Origin: Planctomycetota bacterium
GTDB taxonomy: Bacteria > Planctomycetota > Brocadiia > SM23-32
Assembly: GCA_018334735.1 (NCBI GenBank)
Contig: JAGXLK010000054.1
Location: forward strand, 1 to 9,565
Reading direction: 5' to 3'
DNA: 9,565 bases
The position numbers and the translations under genes were made by a program. Below the pieces are notes generated by a model. That model was not told the DNA's origin. It did no database searches and saw only the letters and a program-made list of their open reading frames with translations. Below, in pieces: positions 1 through 7,348 of this stretch (positions within the stretch are counted from its first letter, which is position 1; each line of letters begins with the position of its first letter).

Positions 1-2
1 CG

Positions 3-1115
3 TTCTGGTGTTATGATTCTGACAGCCAACCACAAGGATGGATCGGTGCGAGCAACGGATTGCTCCGGCCCGCCAGTAACGACGATGAATACGCATACGA
101 AGGGTACTGGGTCGAATTGGTGGATGAAGAAGAGGATATCGTTCATAGCAAATACCATCAGGTGAGGGAATGCTGGAATCCTTTTTGCCGCGACGGTATG
201 CTCGACATGGACGGGGACGGCCAAGCAGATGATCTGGACAACGACGGGGTCCCTGATCTGGAGTGCGGGACGTGTGATGGCAAAGGCTACGTGGTGATAG
301 GCGGGGAGCAGGTCAATTTCCCGCGGGAAGATGTGCCTTTAGAGCTGAATTTTCTGAACGAATATCGGCCGTTGGTATTGTCTGAAGATTTCTTCAAATT
401 CGGCGTGACCGTTGGCGTGTGGCACCGGCGGGAAAGCCATTTTCCGGCAGATAACACTTCCGAAGTTCCTCGAAGACCTCTTGAGTATATGCTTCACGAT
501 CCTTCCCCGGGTTTGCGGGGTCTGATGGAAGGCCCGCAGCAACAAACAGCTCGTGAGCGAGGCCAGATACTAAAACCTGAGTGGGGCTATTTTGCCGTGG
601 GCGGAGCCCGCACAGAACTCGTCACGCCCGGGGCTTCCGATGGACCAGGTGGACTCGAGGAGGGATGTTATTTCTCCAATGTTACGGAAAGAGAAATGTG
701 GATCGAGGAAAATATGAATAATCTTTATGCCCGGGATTATGCGACGGGCTGGTCGTACTGGCGGGCCAGGCTGTTCCCTCTCGATAAACAGGTTCTTGAT
801 GAAGATGTGTTGTTGGGGCAGTCTGGAGAGGCCGAAACGGGAATAGGCTGGTTAATGCGGCGAATTGCGTATGGATCCCCGGGAGGAAGAGAACGAACTC
901 GCCAGACCAATTTGCCGGTCTGGTATAGTTACGGGCGCCGCCACGGTCATGTTTCGGGTTGGTCTAAGAATATGTATGGTCATTACGATCAGTCCTATCC
1001 GCCTGAACACATCCGGCAGGATTTGTTGGAACAGATGCGGGGACCAAGCGTGCAACCGGGTAGCGGAAATCAGTTCGATTACAATCAACTCGACGACGAA
1101 CAGGTATTCCACTGA
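3..1115 (+). CDS. TadE/TadG-like pilus-associated surface protein (5' end outside window)
   Basis: The frame is open to the window's left edge, with no stop in the 19 codons before the TTG at 60 and no ribosome site there. The gene therefore starts upstream and only its C-terminal ~370 residues are visible. With the TTG codon as residue 1, an acidic Ca-loop-like stretch (DMDGDGQADDLDNDGVPD, 49-66) sits between C38/C43 and C69/C72. The last pair is in a CGTCDGKG context like a DnaJ zinc-finger repeat. Residues 111-121 (FFKFGVTVGVW) and the aromatic W/Y-rich segment around 215-240 resemble C-terminal parts of TadE/TadG-type pilus proteins, but this is impression rather than a domain hit. The visible part has no membrane segment, so any anchor or prepilin leader would be in the missing N-terminus. 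The stop overlaps the start of the next gene (TGATG), a TadE-like pseudopilin, which supports a shared role at the cell surface. A generic Ca-binding secreted protein is the alternative. Confidence 0.6.
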   Translation, partial: FWCYDSDSQPQGWIGASNGLLRPASNDDEYAYEGYWVELVDEEEDIVHSKYHQVRECWNPFCRDGMLDMDGDGQADDLDNDGVPDLECGTCDGKGYVVIGGEQVNFPREDVPLELNFLNEYRPLVLSEDFFKFGVTVGVWHRRESHFPADNTSEVPRRPLEYMLHDPSPGLRGLMEGPQQQTARERGQILKPEWGYFAVGGARTELVTPGASDGPGGLEEGCYFSNVTEREMWIEENMNNLYARDYATGWSYWRARLFPLDKQVLDEDVLLGQSGEAETGIGWLMRRIAYGSPGGRERTRQTNLPVWYSYGRRHGHVSGWSKNMYGHYDQSYPPEHIRQDLLEQMRGPSVQPGSGNQFDYNQLDDEQVFH

Positions 1116-2203
1116 TGGATAAAACAAGCGACAAGGCGATTTATAGATCCGTGAGAATCGGGAGTGATCGGGGGCGTAAAGGGGCCGCTATGACTGAAAC
1201 AGCGCTTCTTTGCTTTTTTATCTATGTTCCTGTCCTGTTGCTTGTGATCATTGCGGGCGACCTGACCCTCGATAAGGAAAAAGCCCACGTGGCTTCATCG
1301 TACATGGCATTTCGCGTGGATGCTATCGATGATACGGATTTGAGACGCGCGTTTTTCCCGCTCGCAACGGGGTCGGACGAGGACGGGTTGTCCGTCCGTA
1401 CGGTTGCGGTTGAGAGCGATGAAATAGACGAGACTGTGCCGTACACGCTTCCGGAATCCTCTTCCGGCGATTATTCCGGGGGACCCACTGAACATCAGGA
1501 CGATTTGCAGTATAAGCTTTATTCGCTTGCGGTCGGTGAAGTACATGCCACGCGGCAGCTGCAGGCTATGCCCGACGGGACAGTCCAGTTTATCGAACAT
1601 CTTGAGCGGGAGGTGGACGATGCGGGGGAATATCTGGCCGAGAATGATATTGTGGAACTCGGCAATCTGCCGGAAGATCTTGGAACGCACCCCGTCAATG
1701 AGTCTTACGAGCTGCAAACAACCGCGTCTTCCCGGGATTACACTCAATACGTTGCGACATTGACGGATCTGATGAACGGTAACTGCAACGCAGGGGGGAT
1801 CTCAGCGGGGGGGGAGATGGGTGAACTGGTGCCTCGTTTTACGTCCGCCGCGGGACTTCGGACGCATCTGGATTCGCCTTTCCGCTGGAATTTGCAGGAA
1901 ACATTCGGGAGCGCTGACAACTACGAAGGGCAGAAAACAGAGTTTGTGATGCATTTTGGCGCGACCGATGAAGTCCCGGAAGACGACTCTTTCCATGGTG
2001 GTTACACGTACCTCCAGAATCCTGAAGCGGTCCCCGACGCGAGTGCTCTGAGAGCTGATTTCTACGAATTGTCTCCGGATATGTTCACCTGGCAGACCTC
2101 GGACGGCAGAAATATTGCTATTTGTGATATGGTAGATCCGTTAAGCAGCGAGCGCGGGCCGGAACATCAGAAATTTCTTATTCCCGGTGACCCCCGAGAC
2201 TGA
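1115..2203 (+). CDS. TadE-like pseudopilin with large ectodomain
   Basis: Encodes 362 residues. The N-terminus is a textbook class-III prepilin signal: a basic leader ending RGRKG (G23), then AAMTE with glutamate at mature position +5 (E28), then an uninterrupted hydrophobic helix (about 29-48). A prepilin peptidase such as CpaA/TadV should cut after G23, leaving a mature protein of about 339 residues held in the membrane by its N-terminal helix. TadE and TadF proteins are minor pseudopilins of the Tad pilus, usually well under 250 residues, so this ectodomain (about 50-362) is large. It is acidic, predicted mixed alpha/beta, and has two cysteines (C224, C337) that could form a disulfide after export. 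The ATG overlaps the previous stop by one base (TGATG), so translation is probably coupled. The family call rests on the N-terminal motif; the ectodomain itself I do not recognise. Confidence 0.75.
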   Translation: MDKTSDKAIYRSVRIGSDRGRKGAAMTETALLCFFIYVPVLLLVIIAGDLTLDKEKAHVASSYMAFRVDAIDDTDLRRAFFPLATGSDEDGLSVRTVAVESDEIDETVPYTLPESSSGDYSGGPTEHQDDLQYKLYSLAVGEVHATRQLQAMPDGTVQFIEHLEREVDDAGEYLAENDIVELGNLPEDLGTHPVNESYELQTTASSRDYTQYVATLTDLMNGNCNAGGISAGGEMGELVPRFTSAAGLRTHLDSPFRWNLQETFGSADNYEGQKTEFVMHFGATDEVPEDDSFHGGYTYLQNPEAVPDASALRADFYELSPDMFTWQTSDGRNIAICDMVDPLSSERGPEHQKFLIPGDPRD

Positions 2204-2266
2204 TATGAGCTGGAATAAGGGGAGGACAGAGGCGCCAAAAAAGATGCTTGAAAAGTAGTTGGTGGG

Positions 2267-2307
2267 CCCGGCCGCCGGAAAGTCAGGTTGTGGGAAGGCC
2301 GGGTTTT
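2267..2307 (+). terminator. Candidate rho-independent terminator after the pseudopilin gene
   Basis: A perfect 7-bp GC stem, CCCGGCC (2267-2273) with GGCCGGG (2297-2303), is followed at once by TTTTGTTGTTT. The 23-nt loop is longer than usual, which lowers confidence. It lies 64 bases after the pseudopilin stop and before the next gene's ATG, in the longest intergenic gap of the window (2204-2347). Apart from this hairpin, that gap holds only A/G-rich sequence with no convincing gene. Confidence 0.45.
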
Positions 2308-2347
2308 GTTGTTTCCCAGAATCCGTTTTCTTCCGCGAGTGTGCGCA

Positions 2348-2842
2348 ATGTCGGATATGATCGCTAAAACCGTGCTATCGGTCCTTGTGGTCGCTGGACT
2401 CCTGATATTAGGAGTGATGGTGGCTTTTGTGCGTCCTTTTCACGTGTTGGCCGGATTTGGGGGGCCTGACGAAATGTTTGTCGCTGGCAAAGATCAACAG
2501 ATAAAAACAGAGGATAGCACGATTCCCATCCCCCCCGAGACAAAACTGACATTTAGAACCCGTGCGAAACGCGGCAACCATTACCGGTATCTAAGCCATT
2601 TAAGTGTTGAGGGTTTGCAAAAATTCTACGTGGAGCAAATGCCGAAGTACGGATGGAAACAAGACCCCCGTTTCGAGCGGGCGAAGCGTCATGAAAACTT
2701 GCCTCAGGTCGTTTTGTCTTTTCAAGGCGGGGGAAAGCGATGTATAATTGGATTGGAGCTAAGTGGCCCGTTTGAGACAGCGCTCAATGTGGTGATTGTC
2801 AGGGCTGGAACCGAGTTGAGTTTCTCAGAAAAAGCCCTTTAG
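2348..2842 (+). CDS. Small membrane-anchored protein of unknown function
   Basis: I chose the ATG at 2348 (164 residues) because the longer frame, from a TTG at 2288, would begin inside the candidate terminator hairpin. Neither start has a good ribosome site. Residues about 5-28 (IAKTVLSVLVVAGLLILGVM) form one membrane helix or uncleaved signal anchor, so the rest should be periplasmic. After a linker comes a compact domain (about 57-157). It has a proline-rich entry (IPIPPETK), then an EGLQKFYVEQMPKYGW segment, then beta-rich stretches ending near VVIVRAGTEL. That layout (proline turn, helix with FY..QMPK.GW, then strands) is familiar from small secreted or lipoprotein-like proteins of unknown role, but I cannot name a family. 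No lipobox is seen. It lies between the pilus subunit genes and cpaB, with hairpins on both sides, so it may be its own transcription unit. A link to pilus assembly is inferred from position only. Confidence 0.7.
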   Translation: MSDMIAKTVLSVLVVAGLLILGVMVAFVRPFHVLAGFGGPDEMFVAGKDQQIKTEDSTIPIPPETKLTFRTRAKRGNHYRYLSHLSVEGLQKFYVEQMPKYGWKQDPRFERAKRHENLPQVVLSFQGGGKRCIIGLELSGPFETALNVVIVRAGTELSFSEKAL

Positions 2843-2868
2843 GCGTGCTGCACGCCCACGATTTTTTT
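2842..2868 (+). terminator. Terminator-like hairpin before cpaB
   Basis: A perfect 6-bp stem, GGCGTG (2842-2847) with CACGCC (2851-2856), around a CTG loop, is followed after 5 bases by a run of seven T (2862-2868). The hairpin starts at the last base of the upstream stop codon. The 5-base gap between stem and T-run is larger than in strong intrinsic terminators, so it may be partial or an attenuator. It would set cpaB and the following genes apart as a distinct unit, but I found no clear promoter between it and cpaB. Confidence 0.4.
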
Positions 2869-2895
2869 GACTGGCCCACAGAACAAGAGGCCGAT

Positions 2896-2905
2896 AAAGG
2901 AGGAG
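2896..2905 (+). promoter_or_regulatory. Strong ribosome binding site deciding the cpaB start
   Basis: AAAGGAGGAG lies three bases before the ATG at 2909. Its AGGAGG core is close to a perfect Shine-Dalgarno sequence. It selects the ATG that begins MRIVALIVAI over the in-frame TTG at 2867, which would add 14 hydrophilic residues ahead of the membrane helix. Confidence 0.8.
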
Positions 2906-2908
2906 ACA

Positions 2909-3724
2909 ATGCGTATCGTTGCTCTGATTGTAGCTATCTTACTCGGTATCGCGGCGGCTGTCGGTATAAAGACCTATTTGAATAAGCAGGAAAGAAGTTT
3001 TGAGAAAAAACATAAGCCCGAATCAGTGGCCATTGCGAAACATACGATTAAGACGGGTGAGTACCTGGAAGCTACCGATATTATGTTCCGCGAGATCCCT
3101 GCGAAATCATTGAGTCCGGATCTTATAACCAGAACCCAATTGAGCAGCTTTATCGGGCGCAAAGTGCAAAGGGAAATTGGTGAAGATATGGAGATCAGAC
3201 GATCTCATTTTGTGGAACGCGGGCTACCGACTGCTGCAGGTAGGCTGGGCCAGGGAAAACGCGCTCTGACTGTTGCGGTCGATGTTACCAGCGGGATCGC
3301 CGGCCTCGTTCGGCCTGGCGACCGTGTTGATGTATACGCTACCAGCACAGCGGCTACGAGTGGGGCGGCCGGGGCCGCCAAAGAAACCTGGCTCGTGTTG
3401 AATAACGTGCATGTGTTGGCGACCGACACACGTCTTACGGATCTTCCTTTCGGTGGTGATAGGTATCGACAGTACAAAAAGGGCTACAGCACATTGACGC
3501 TTTCGGTTACACCGGAAGAAGCACAGCTCCTCACTTACCTGCAGGACAATGCTAAGCTCACTTTTACACTGCGTAGCTACGAAGAAGCCGTGCAAACCCG
3601 CGATGAATGGACTGCTCCTCCACCTGTAACGTCCGCAGATGTGCGCAAACGGGCCGAGAAAGCCAACGTGCACCGCCATCCGATGGAAATCCCCAAAAAA
3701 GAAAAGTCCGGTTCGTCCGAGTGA
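2909..3724 (+). CDS. cpaB: Flp pilus assembly protein CpaB/RcpC
   Basis: Encodes 271 residues, a normal length for CpaB. An N-terminal membrane anchor (about 2-22) leads into a SAF-type domain (about 38-100: VAIAKHTIKTGEYLEATDI, then FIGRKVQREIGEDMEIRRSHF). An RcpC-type domain follows (about 118-223), with the recognisable segments RALTVAVDVTSGIAGLVRPG, DRVDVYAT, LVLNNVHVLATDT, and YSTLTLSVTPEEAQLLTYL, then LTFTLRS. The tail (230-271) is charged and probably disordered. In Tad systems CpaB/RcpC is a periplasmic or outer-membrane-associated protein that works with the secretin; SAF domains are thought to bind polysaccharide-like ligands, possibly peptidoglycan. The strong ribosome site upstream suggests high expression. 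The usual next gene, cpaC (secretin), is not here; an FHA-CpaF gene follows after 48 bases. Confidence 0.93.
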   Translation: MRIVALIVAILLGIAAAVGIKTYLNKQERSFEKKHKPESVAIAKHTIKTGEYLEATDIMFREIPAKSLSPDLITRTQLSSFIGRKVQREIGEDMEIRRSHFVERGLPTAAGRLGQGKRALTVAVDVTSGIAGLVRPGDRVDVYATSTAATSGAAGAAKETWLVLNNVHVLATDTRLTDLPFGGDRYRQYKKGYSTLTLSVTPEEAQLLTYLQDNAKLTFTLRSYEEAVQTRDEWTAPPPVTSADVRKRAEKANVHRHPMEIPKKEKSGSSE

Positions 3725-3772
3725 CGAAACTGCGGGAAGCTTATACGTTATTGCCCTCGCGCGTGCAAAATT

Positions 3773-5473
3773 ATGGCAAAACTTTCTATTACAGAGAATG
3801 GCAACGGTAAAACGATGCCAATCAAAGGCGATCGTTTCGTCATCGGCAAGCGCGACTCTTGCGACCTGGTCATTGATGACGAACTTGTCTCGCGGGAACA
3901 CTGTGAGATAATCCCTCATTCAAAGGGAAAATACTTGCTTCGCGACCGCGACAGTCGGAACGGCACTTTTGTGGACGGGCAGCGTGTGGGTTCCGACGTG
4001 TTGTTAAGTGATGGGATGAAGATACGCGTGGGCAATGTCGAGATAGAATTTTTGGGAGATAGTGTTAAAGGTGGACGGACCGAAGCCCCGGAAGGGCAGC
4101 GGTCGAAATCGGAGGACACCGGGAAGAAGGCTGAAGGAGCTGGAAGACGTGCATGGCAGCAAGCGCGGCCGACGCCGGTCGATCTGAAGCGGACGATTCA
4201 TAACGAGTTGCTCAATCGTCTGGATCTGAAACACGAAGACTTCGATGATCAGAGCAGTGAGGAAATTCGTGGGAAAACTGTGGCGGTGGCGCAGCAAATC
4301 GTCAGCGAAGTTTCCGACCAAATACCGGCCTACCTCACAAAAGATAAGGTTGTTAAAGAAATTGTCGACGAGGCTTTGGGACTCGGTCCGCTGGAAGATC
4401 TTCTCGCCGATCCTGAGGTCGATGAAATTATGGTCAACGGTTGGGATCGTGTGTATGTGGAGCGACACGGAAAAATAGAGAAGACAAACCTGCGTTTCAC
4501 GGATAACGTTCAGGTGGTCAATATCATCCGGCGAATCGTCGCTCCGATCGGTCGGCGTATCGATGAATCGACCCCGATGGTTGATGCCCGATTGCCGGAT
4601 GGTTCGAGGGTTAACGCGATTATTGCGCCGCTTGCTCTCACGGGGCCAACGCTCACCATCCGGAAATTTGCTGAAGAACCGTTTCGTATTGATAACCTGA
4701 TTTCTTTTGGCACCCTGACGAGGCAGATGTCGAAATTCATTGCCATGAGCGTGCAAAACCGCCAGAATATTCTCATCAGCGGGGGAACTGGGTCTGGTAA
4801 GACGACGTTGCTCAATGTCGTATCCTGCAATATTCCCGGGCGAGAGCGTATTGTGACGATTGAGGATGCCGCTGAGCTGAATCTGCCACAGGAACACGTG
4901 GTGAGTCTCGAGGCGAAACCGCCGAATATACGAGGGAAAGGGGCGATTCCGATTCGGGAATTGGTGATCAATAGCCTGCGTATGCGGCCTGACAGGATTA
5001 TCGTTGGTGAGTGTCGTGGGGGAGAGGCGCTGGATATGCTTCAGGCGATGAATACGGGACACGATGGTTCGCTTACGACTCTCCACGCCAATTCTCCCCG
5101 TGATTCAATGTCACGGCTTGAGACGATGGTGCTTATGGCGGGAATGGAACTGCCCTCGAAGGCGATTCGAGATCAAATTGCATCAGCCATAAATCTCGTC
5201 ATCCATACCGCGCGTCTGAGCGATGGTAGTCGGAAAGTAATGGAAATTCAAGAAGTTACCGGTATTGAAAGTGATACGATTACGATGCAGTCTATTTATG
5301 CCTTTCGGCAACGCGGATATGATGAGGAAGGGAAGGTAAGGGGTTTTTTTACAGCGACCGGCAACGTCCCGGAATTCGTACAGGAGCTGCGAGAACGCCA
5401 TATCGACGTCGATATGACCCTTTTTGAGCCTTCGGAAGAGGAAAACGAAGAAAGGGCGGAGAAGCGCAGGTAA
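3773..5473 (+). CDS. cpaF: FHA domain-CpaF/TadA secretion ATPase fusion
   Basis: Encodes 566 residues, about 100 longer than a plain CpaF because of an N-terminal FHA domain (about 1-95). FHA signatures are visible: IGKRDSCDLVI (24-34), SREH (40-43) and DSRNGT (60-65), including the phosphothreonine-pocket residues S40, R41 and N63. The usual GR is GK (K26) followed by R27. A charged linker (about 97-140) joins it to a complete CpaF ATPase: the N-terminal domain with GLGPLEDLL (203-211) and VDEIMVNG (216-223), Walker A GGTGSGKTT (337-345), Asp box TIEDAAELNL (362-371), Walker B region RIIVGECRGGEA (408-419), and His box GHDGSLTTLH (429-438). All catalytic motifs are intact. It should act as a cytoplasmic hexamer powering subunit export with TadB and TadC. 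The FHA domain suggests control by, or recruitment to, a threonine-phosphorylated partner; that is inference. The ATG has only a poor ribosome site, though the FHA fold needs this N-terminus. Confidence 0.95.
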   Translation: MAKLSITENGNGKTMPIKGDRFVIGKRDSCDLVIDDELVSREHCEIIPHSKGKYLLRDRDSRNGTFVDGQRVGSDVLLSDGMKIRVGNVEIEFLGDSVKGGRTEAPEGQRSKSEDTGKKAEGAGRRAWQQARPTPVDLKRTIHNELLNRLDLKHEDFDDQSSEEIRGKTVAVAQQIVSEVSDQIPAYLTKDKVVKEIVDEALGLGPLEDLLADPEVDEIMVNGWDRVYVERHGKIEKTNLRFTDNVQVVNIIRRIVAPIGRRIDESTPMVDARLPDGSRVNAIIAPLALTGPTLTIRKFAEEPFRIDNLISFGTLTRQMSKFIAMSVQNRQNILISGGTGSGKTTLLNVVSCNIPGRERIVTIEDAAELNLPQEHVVSLEAKPPNIRGKGAIPIRELVINSLRMRPDRIIVGECRGGEALDMLQAMNTGHDGSLTTLHANSPRDSMSRLETMVLMAGMELPSKAIRDQIASAINLVIHTARLSDGSRKVMEIQEVTGIESDTITMQSIYAFRQRGYDEEGKVRGFFTATGNVPEFVQELRERHIDVDMTLFEPSEEENEERAEKRR

Positions 5474-5486
5474 ACTGTAAGTCTCT

Positions 5487-5492
5487 AAGGAG
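5487..5492 (+). promoter_or_regulatory. Ribosome binding site supporting a TTG start for tadB
   Basis: AAGGAG lies six bases before the TTG at 5499. This ideal spacing supports the rare TTG start of the tadB gene. No ATG occurs in frame before the first membrane helix. Confidence 0.75.
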
Positions 5493-5498
5493 TTTAGA

Positions 5499-6395
5499 TT
5501 GCAGACGGTCTTGCCAGGTATTGTCTTCGCCGCTTTTCTGGGCGACCCCCAGGTCTGGGTGATAATTCTGTGTGTTTTTGCTGCGGTAGCTCTTTTAGCT
5601 TATAGCGGCCTGAGCCTTTTTGGGTCCGGGTGGCAGACCTACGAGCAGAGGTACCTTGAAGATGCTGAGCGAAGCCTTGATGCTATCTATCTGACGATTC
5701 CTCCGCAGCACGTAGTGTACCTGTCTTTGGCCTGTTTTGTCGTTGTATCCCTTTTGTGGATATGGCTTTTTGGCAAACTCCTCGTGGGGATTTTGTTTGG
5801 TCTTATGGGTTTGGCAATACCCAAGATAATATTGTGGTGGTTGAAAAAACGTCGTAATAAAAAGTTCGACCATCAGCTGGTGGAAGCTTTGACAAACCTC
5901 GGAAATTCGCTGAAGGCCGGGTTCAGTTTGAATCAGGCCATGAATTTGCTGGCCCAGGAGATGGACAATCCTATGGGGCAGGAAATTCGCCTTGTTGTTC
6001 GAGAAATGCAGGTGGGGGCGGACCTTTCTGAGGCTCTCGGACATCTCCATGATCGCATGCCCAGCCGAGATCTTGACCTTATCATCACTTCAATCCTGAT
6101 AAGCAGAGAGGTGGGAGGCGATCTTACGGAAATCTTTGACAACATTGCCCATACCGTTCGCGAACGACATCGGATTGAAGGGAAGATTAAGGCCATGAGT
6201 GCACAGGGAAAGCTGCAGGGTTTAATTATCCTGTGTATTCCACCGGGCATGGCCATCGCTCTCAACTATATTGCACCGGACATGATAAAACCTCTCTTTA
6301 CCGAACCAGTGGGTTGGCTTCTTATGGGTGTGGTTGTGTTGTTGATGGCGATGGGGATCTATACCATACGACGAATTGTTGCTATTGAGGTGTGA
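5499..6395 (+). CDS. tadB: Tad pilus inner-membrane platform protein TadB
   Basis: Encodes 298 residues, the usual TadB size. The layout is an N-terminal helix (about 17-40), a cytoplasmic stretch, two membrane helices (about 71-90 and 92-114), a type II secretion F (T2SSF) domain (about 122-250) and two C-terminal helices (about 238-258 and 271-290). T2SSF signatures include LVEALTNLGNSLKAGFSLNQ (127-146), VREMQVGADLSEAL (167-180) and SREVGGDLTEIFDNIA (202-217). TadB and TadC form the platform in the inner membrane on which CpaF acts; they are the Tad counterparts of GspF/PilC. The start is a TTG chosen from the AAGGAG six bases upstream. It lies 25 bases after cpaF, and its stop is followed within six bases by the tadC ATG. 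Nothing looks broken. The assignment as TadB rather than TadC follows from gene order just after cpaF and from the helix pattern. Confidence 0.92.
   Translation: MQTVLPGIVFAAFLGDPQVWVIILCVFAAVALLAYSGLSLFGSGWQTYEQRYLEDAERSLDAIYLTIPPQHVVYLSLACFVVVSLLWIWLFGKLLVGILFGLMGLAIPKIILWWLKKRRNKKFDHQLVEALTNLGNSLKAGFSLNQAMNLLAQEMDNPMGQEIRLVVREMQVGADLSEALGHLHDRMPSRDLDLIITSILISREVGGDLTEIFDNIAHTVRERHRIEGKIKAMSAQGKLQGLIILCIPPGMAIALNYIAPDMIKPLFTEPVGWLLMGVVVLLMAMGIYTIRRIVAIEV
6387..6392 (+). promoter_or_regulatory. Ribosome binding site inside the end of tadB, for tadC
   Basis: GAGGTG ends eight bases before the ATG at 6401, inside the last codons of tadB. It favours that ATG over the GTG at 6392, which overlaps the tadB stop and has no room for a ribosome site. 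Confidence 0.55.
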
Positions 6396-6400
6396 GTGGT

Positions 6401-7348
6401 ATGACAGGAGAATATCAGGAGCTTATCTATGCGGTCGCCGTTGGACTCAGCGTGTGCGGAATAATGTTCTATCTGGGGGCTATGTACGCTGATTACCGGA
6501 TGCAGGAACGGGGGGAAGACGAGGAAAGACGTGTTATAGAACAACGCGGAGCGACCCTGCTGAAGTTTTTGAAACCTCTTGTAGCATTTTTTGGGCACCT
6601 GGTTAGTTCGGCTATACAACGGTTGCAAAGCAATTTCGGTGATGACGGTATGGTAGGTTATCTGATCCGTTTGCGTATCAGAATTCAGAGAGTCGTAACC
6701 GCAGCCGGGAGTCCGGGCGGGTTGTCCGGTGACCAGATGCTGGGTCTGGTTTGTCTCAGCGCAATCTGGTGGACGGGTCTGGGGTTTGTTATCTGGTTTT
6801 TGCTCGGGATCAGTTTGCCGATATTTGTTGGCCTTGTTGTCGGTTTTGTCCATCCATTCCTCTGGCTGAAGGGCCGGCTGACTGAGCGTCGCAATGAAAT
6901 ACGCCGTCTGATGCCATACGCTCTCGATCTGTTGACATTAAGTGTTGAGGCCGGGCTCGATTTTACCTCTGCGCTGGCACGATTGGTCCCGAAACTCAAG
7001 GGCTCAGCGCTGGTTGAAGAATTCGAAGAAGTACTGCGCCAGATCCGCCTGGGGCGTTCACGGGCGGATGCGCTTCGTGATCTGGCCGACCGGGTAAGCA
7101 TGCCCGAGATGACCGCGTTCTGCGGTTCAATGGTTCAGGCCGATGAGCTGGGAGCGGATCTGGGACCGGTCTTGCGAATACAGTCAGACCAGATGCGACA
7201 ACAGCGGTCAAATCTGGCAGAGAAAAAAGCGATGGAAGCTCCCGTCAAAATTTTGTTCCCCCTCATTGCGTTTATTTTCCCCACCGTTTTCATCATTCTG
7301 TTTTCGCCGATGGGTATCCGATACCTGAAGCGAATTTTTGGATCGTGA
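6401..7348 (+). CDS. tadC: Tad pilus inner-membrane platform protein TadC
   Basis: Encodes 315 residues from the ATG at 6401; a GTG at 6392, overlapping the tadB stop, would add three. There is an N-terminal helix (about 9-30), then a cytoplasmic stretch with AAGSPGGLSGDQML (101-114), a motif typical of TadC. Two membrane helices follow (about 115-136 and 138-156), then a T2SSF domain (about 170-285) with MPYALDLLTLSVEAGLDFTS (171-190) and LRDLADRVSMPEMTAFC (225-241), and a C-terminal helix (about 283-302). In the cytoplasmic loop, ADELGADLGPVLRIQSDQMR (247-266) is strongly family-like. It partners TadB in the inner-membrane platform. Its stop overlaps the GTG of the following DUF192 gene by four bases, placing that gene in the same transcript. 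Confidence 0.92.
   Translation: MTGEYQELIYAVAVGLSVCGIMFYLGAMYADYRMQERGEDEERRVIEQRGATLLKFLKPLVAFFGHLVSSAIQRLQSNFGDDGMVGYLIRLRIRIQRVVTAAGSPGGLSGDQMLGLVCLSAIWWTGLGFVIWFLLGISLPIFVGLVVGFVHPFLWLKGRLTERRNEIRRLMPYALDLLTLSVEAGLDFTSALARLVPKLKGSALVEEFEEVLRQIRLGRSRADALRDLADRVSMPEMTAFCGSMVQADELGADLGPVLRIQSDQMRQQRSNLAEKKAMEAPVKILFPLIAFIFPTVFIILFSPMGIRYLKRIFGS

Noticed and set aside
60..62. TTG as the true start of the first gene
   Set aside because: The frame is open to the window edge and no ribosome site precedes the TTG; it is an internal leucine codon of a gene that begins outside the window.
2205..2258. Tiny reading frame of 17 residues (MSWNKGRTEAPKKMLEK)
   Set aside because: No ribosome site, very short, no recognisable feature; likely chance in an A/G-rich gap.
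2288..2347. N-terminal extension of the small membrane protein from a TTG start
   Set aside because: The TTG lies within the candidate terminator hairpin, has no ribosome site, and would put 20 residues before a good signal-anchor start.
2867..2898. Possible sigma-70 promoter before cpaB: TTGACT (2867-2872) and GATAAA (2893-2898)
   Set aside because: The spacing is 20 bases, the -10 match is weak, and the transcript would begin inside or after the ribosome binding site.
4004..5086. Long minus-strand open frame (360 codons) opposite cpaF
   Set aside because: It lies wholly within the cpaF coding region, gives no recognisable motif, and is a shadow of the intact ATPase frame.
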